Shown in pieces: positions 62,788 through 64,000 of a stretch of 64,000 bases of DNA. The position numbers and the translations under genes were made by a program. The notes beneath the pieces were generated by a model. That model saw only the letters and a program-made list of their open reading frames with translations. It made no database searches and was not told the origin of the DNA. The stretch is from NCBI GenBank assembly GCA_014607495.2, contig CP053165.1, positions 2,722,906-2,786,905 of the forward strand, given 5' to 3'. Source of the stretch: Carposina sasakii (Eukaryota; Arthropoda; Insecta; Lepidoptera; Carposinidae). The stretch's first letter is position 1. Every line of letters begins with the position of its first letter.

Positions 62788-63250
62788 AAATAAAAACATA
62801 ATTTAAAAAATCCAAAAACCCGACTGCGTAAAAAAGAACCAAACTATGTATATAATAATAATAAAAAAACTGAAAAGATGAAAACAAGCACTTAGATGTC
62901 CAGTGGTCTAGAATTCTATAATATTATTATGGAATTAATAATAATTGAAGAAAATAAAATATTTTCTAATGATGTAATATAACAACTGAACAGTCGGGAT
63001 CCAGTAACCGACAGCCAAGCTATTAATATTTCAATGGATCCTGGCTGTTCAGTTGTTATATTACATCATTAGAAAATATTTTATTTTCTTCAATTATTAT
63101 TAATTCCATAATAATATTATAGAATTCTAGACCACTGGACATCTAAGTGCTTGTTTTCATCTTTTCAGTTTTTTTATTATTATTATATACATAGTTTGGT
63201 TCTTTTTTACGCAGTCGGGTTTTTGGATTTTTTAAATTATGTTTTTATTT
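62788..63250. repeat. Near-perfect palindrome, 216-bp arms
   Basis: The arms 62788-63003 and 63035-63250 are inverse complements with only two differences, both near the centre ('cagtcgggatcca' against 'cagccaggatcca'). The spacer of 31 bases (63004-63034) has no obvious order. The outer 48 bases belong to the end of family X and the rest is AT-rich and unique. No open frame. It is either a recent inverted duplication or foldback element, or an assembly artefact. Confidence 0.9.
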
Positions 63251-63256
63251 TTACTA

Positions 63257-63583
63257 TCGGGCTTACTTAATATTATGAAGGCGAAAGTTTATAAGTATGG
63301 ATGGATGGAAGGATAGATGGATGGATAGACGGATGGATAAATGGATGGATAGATGTATGGATAGATGGATGGATAGATGGATGGATAGATGGATTGATAG
63401 ATGGATGGATGTTTGTTACTCTTTCACGTAAAAACGGCTAAAGCGATTTTAATAAAATTTGGTATGAAGTTAGCTGAAACCCTGTAAACATAGGCTATTT
63501 TTTATCTCGGGAAAATATATTTATCCCGTACAATTTCGACATTTTTTTCTACAGTCAATGCGGACGAAGTCGCGGGCGTCCAC
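63257..63583 (+). mobile_element. Family G element with expanded minisatellite
   Basis: 'gggcttacttaatattatga', then GGAT/AGAT repeats of 12-base style (63297-63411), then the standard body 'actctttcacgtaaaaacgg', 'ttatctcgggaaaatatatt' and the end 'aagtcgcgggcgtccactt'. Other copies have only three GGAT units at this point. Confidence 0.8.
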
Positions 63584-63789
63584 TTGTGAATAATAATGAG
63601 ATTTAACTCATTTCGCTTTCTCTCGAGATATTATATTTGAAAACCCATACGGAACCATTTCTGCCACTCGTGCGTAATCGTCTTTTTACTCGTACACGCC
63701 GACCGCGACAGCGTAATTAACGTAGGCAGAATCAGATGCGGTCTGCTCACTCAGCGGACAACCTTCATTATACATGACTTATGTATTGT
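63584..63789. other. No recognised feature
   Basis: Short unassigned stretch. Confidence 0.5.
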
Positions 63790-64000
63790 ATACATACATA
63801 CATATAATCACGCCTTTATCCCTTACGGGGTAGGCAGAGCACCAAGGGCCGATAGAACCACATGGTGCCACTTCTGACCAATTTTGAGGGTATAGTTGAG
63901 ATATATAAGTTCGATTAGTAGTGACAGGTGGTCAGCCCATTGCCTACAAACACCAAGACCCTCTTGTCCCTCTACTGACTTGTACAGTATGCCCGGGAAG
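63790..64000 (-). mobile_element. Family Y LINE end, runs off the window
   Basis: In reverse: 'catacatacatataatcacg', 'tatcccttacggggtaggca', 'gtggtcagcccattgcctac' and 'cctctactgacttgtacagt'. It stops at 'gcccgggaag', the last base of the window, so the rest lies beyond. Confidence 0.75.

Overview
This 64-kb window looks like a stretch of lepidopteran (moth or butterfly) nuclear DNA lying between genes or inside a large intron. The sequence is AT-rich by eye. I find no intact protein-coding gene, no functional tRNA or rRNA gene and no CRISPR array. The longer open reading frames are either 5'-truncated LINE fragments or AT-rich chance frames. The assignment to Lepidoptera rests on the repeat families: a tRNA-like SINE with a GGTTCGAATCC B box, LINE/SINE tails ending in TGCAATAGGCTGATGATGAT or GTGTACAATAAAG-(TAA)n, and tails ending in CGCGGGCGTCCACTAG. 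The insect-type retrotransposon C-termini (GHVE, GRGRPRR, CADPK motifs) agree with this.

Layout. 1-13 kb: a tandem cluster of a CACCCTGTA-ended DNA element (967-1625), a second tRNA-like SINE, GTCC-tailed elements, a hAT-like remnant (7421-8196), and a relatively repeat-poor block (about 5.9-7.2 kb) with splice-donor-like sites. 13-20 kb: two RTE-like LINE pseudogenes, a GC-rich hairpin, several SINE and LINE tails, and a microsatellite-bearing element with an internal duplication. 20.7-22.1 kb: two unrelated tandem arrays (41-bp and about 134-bp units). 28.5-28.8 kb: a compound inverted repeat. 30-39 kb: RTE-like LINE ends (one with a clear 16-bp target-site duplication), palindromic MITEs, and a SINE carrying a nested MITE. 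42.4-43.4 kb: a 974-bp element with CTAGGGTTGCC-type ends and a perfect 8-bp target duplication (hAT-like). 45-57 kb: further palindromic MITEs, interrupted SINEs and LINE tails. 58.4-59.0 kb: a GC-rich LINE 3' end inserted in a TAA-rich tail. 61.7-63.6 kb: a two-module 'CCCGACTGCG' repeat ending in a nearly perfect 216-bp-arm palindrome, then a GTCC-tailed element with an expanded GGAT/AGAT minisatellite.

The most abundant family is an element of about 230 bp, called family R here, with about 20 copies on both strands. Nested insertions let several families be ordered in time: MITEs inside SINEs, LINE tails inside MITEs, and a LINE tail inside family R. No genes act together here. The content is the debris and structure of mobile elements. 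Family and superfamily names come from remembered motifs and ends, not from a database search, and element boundaries are judged by eye.
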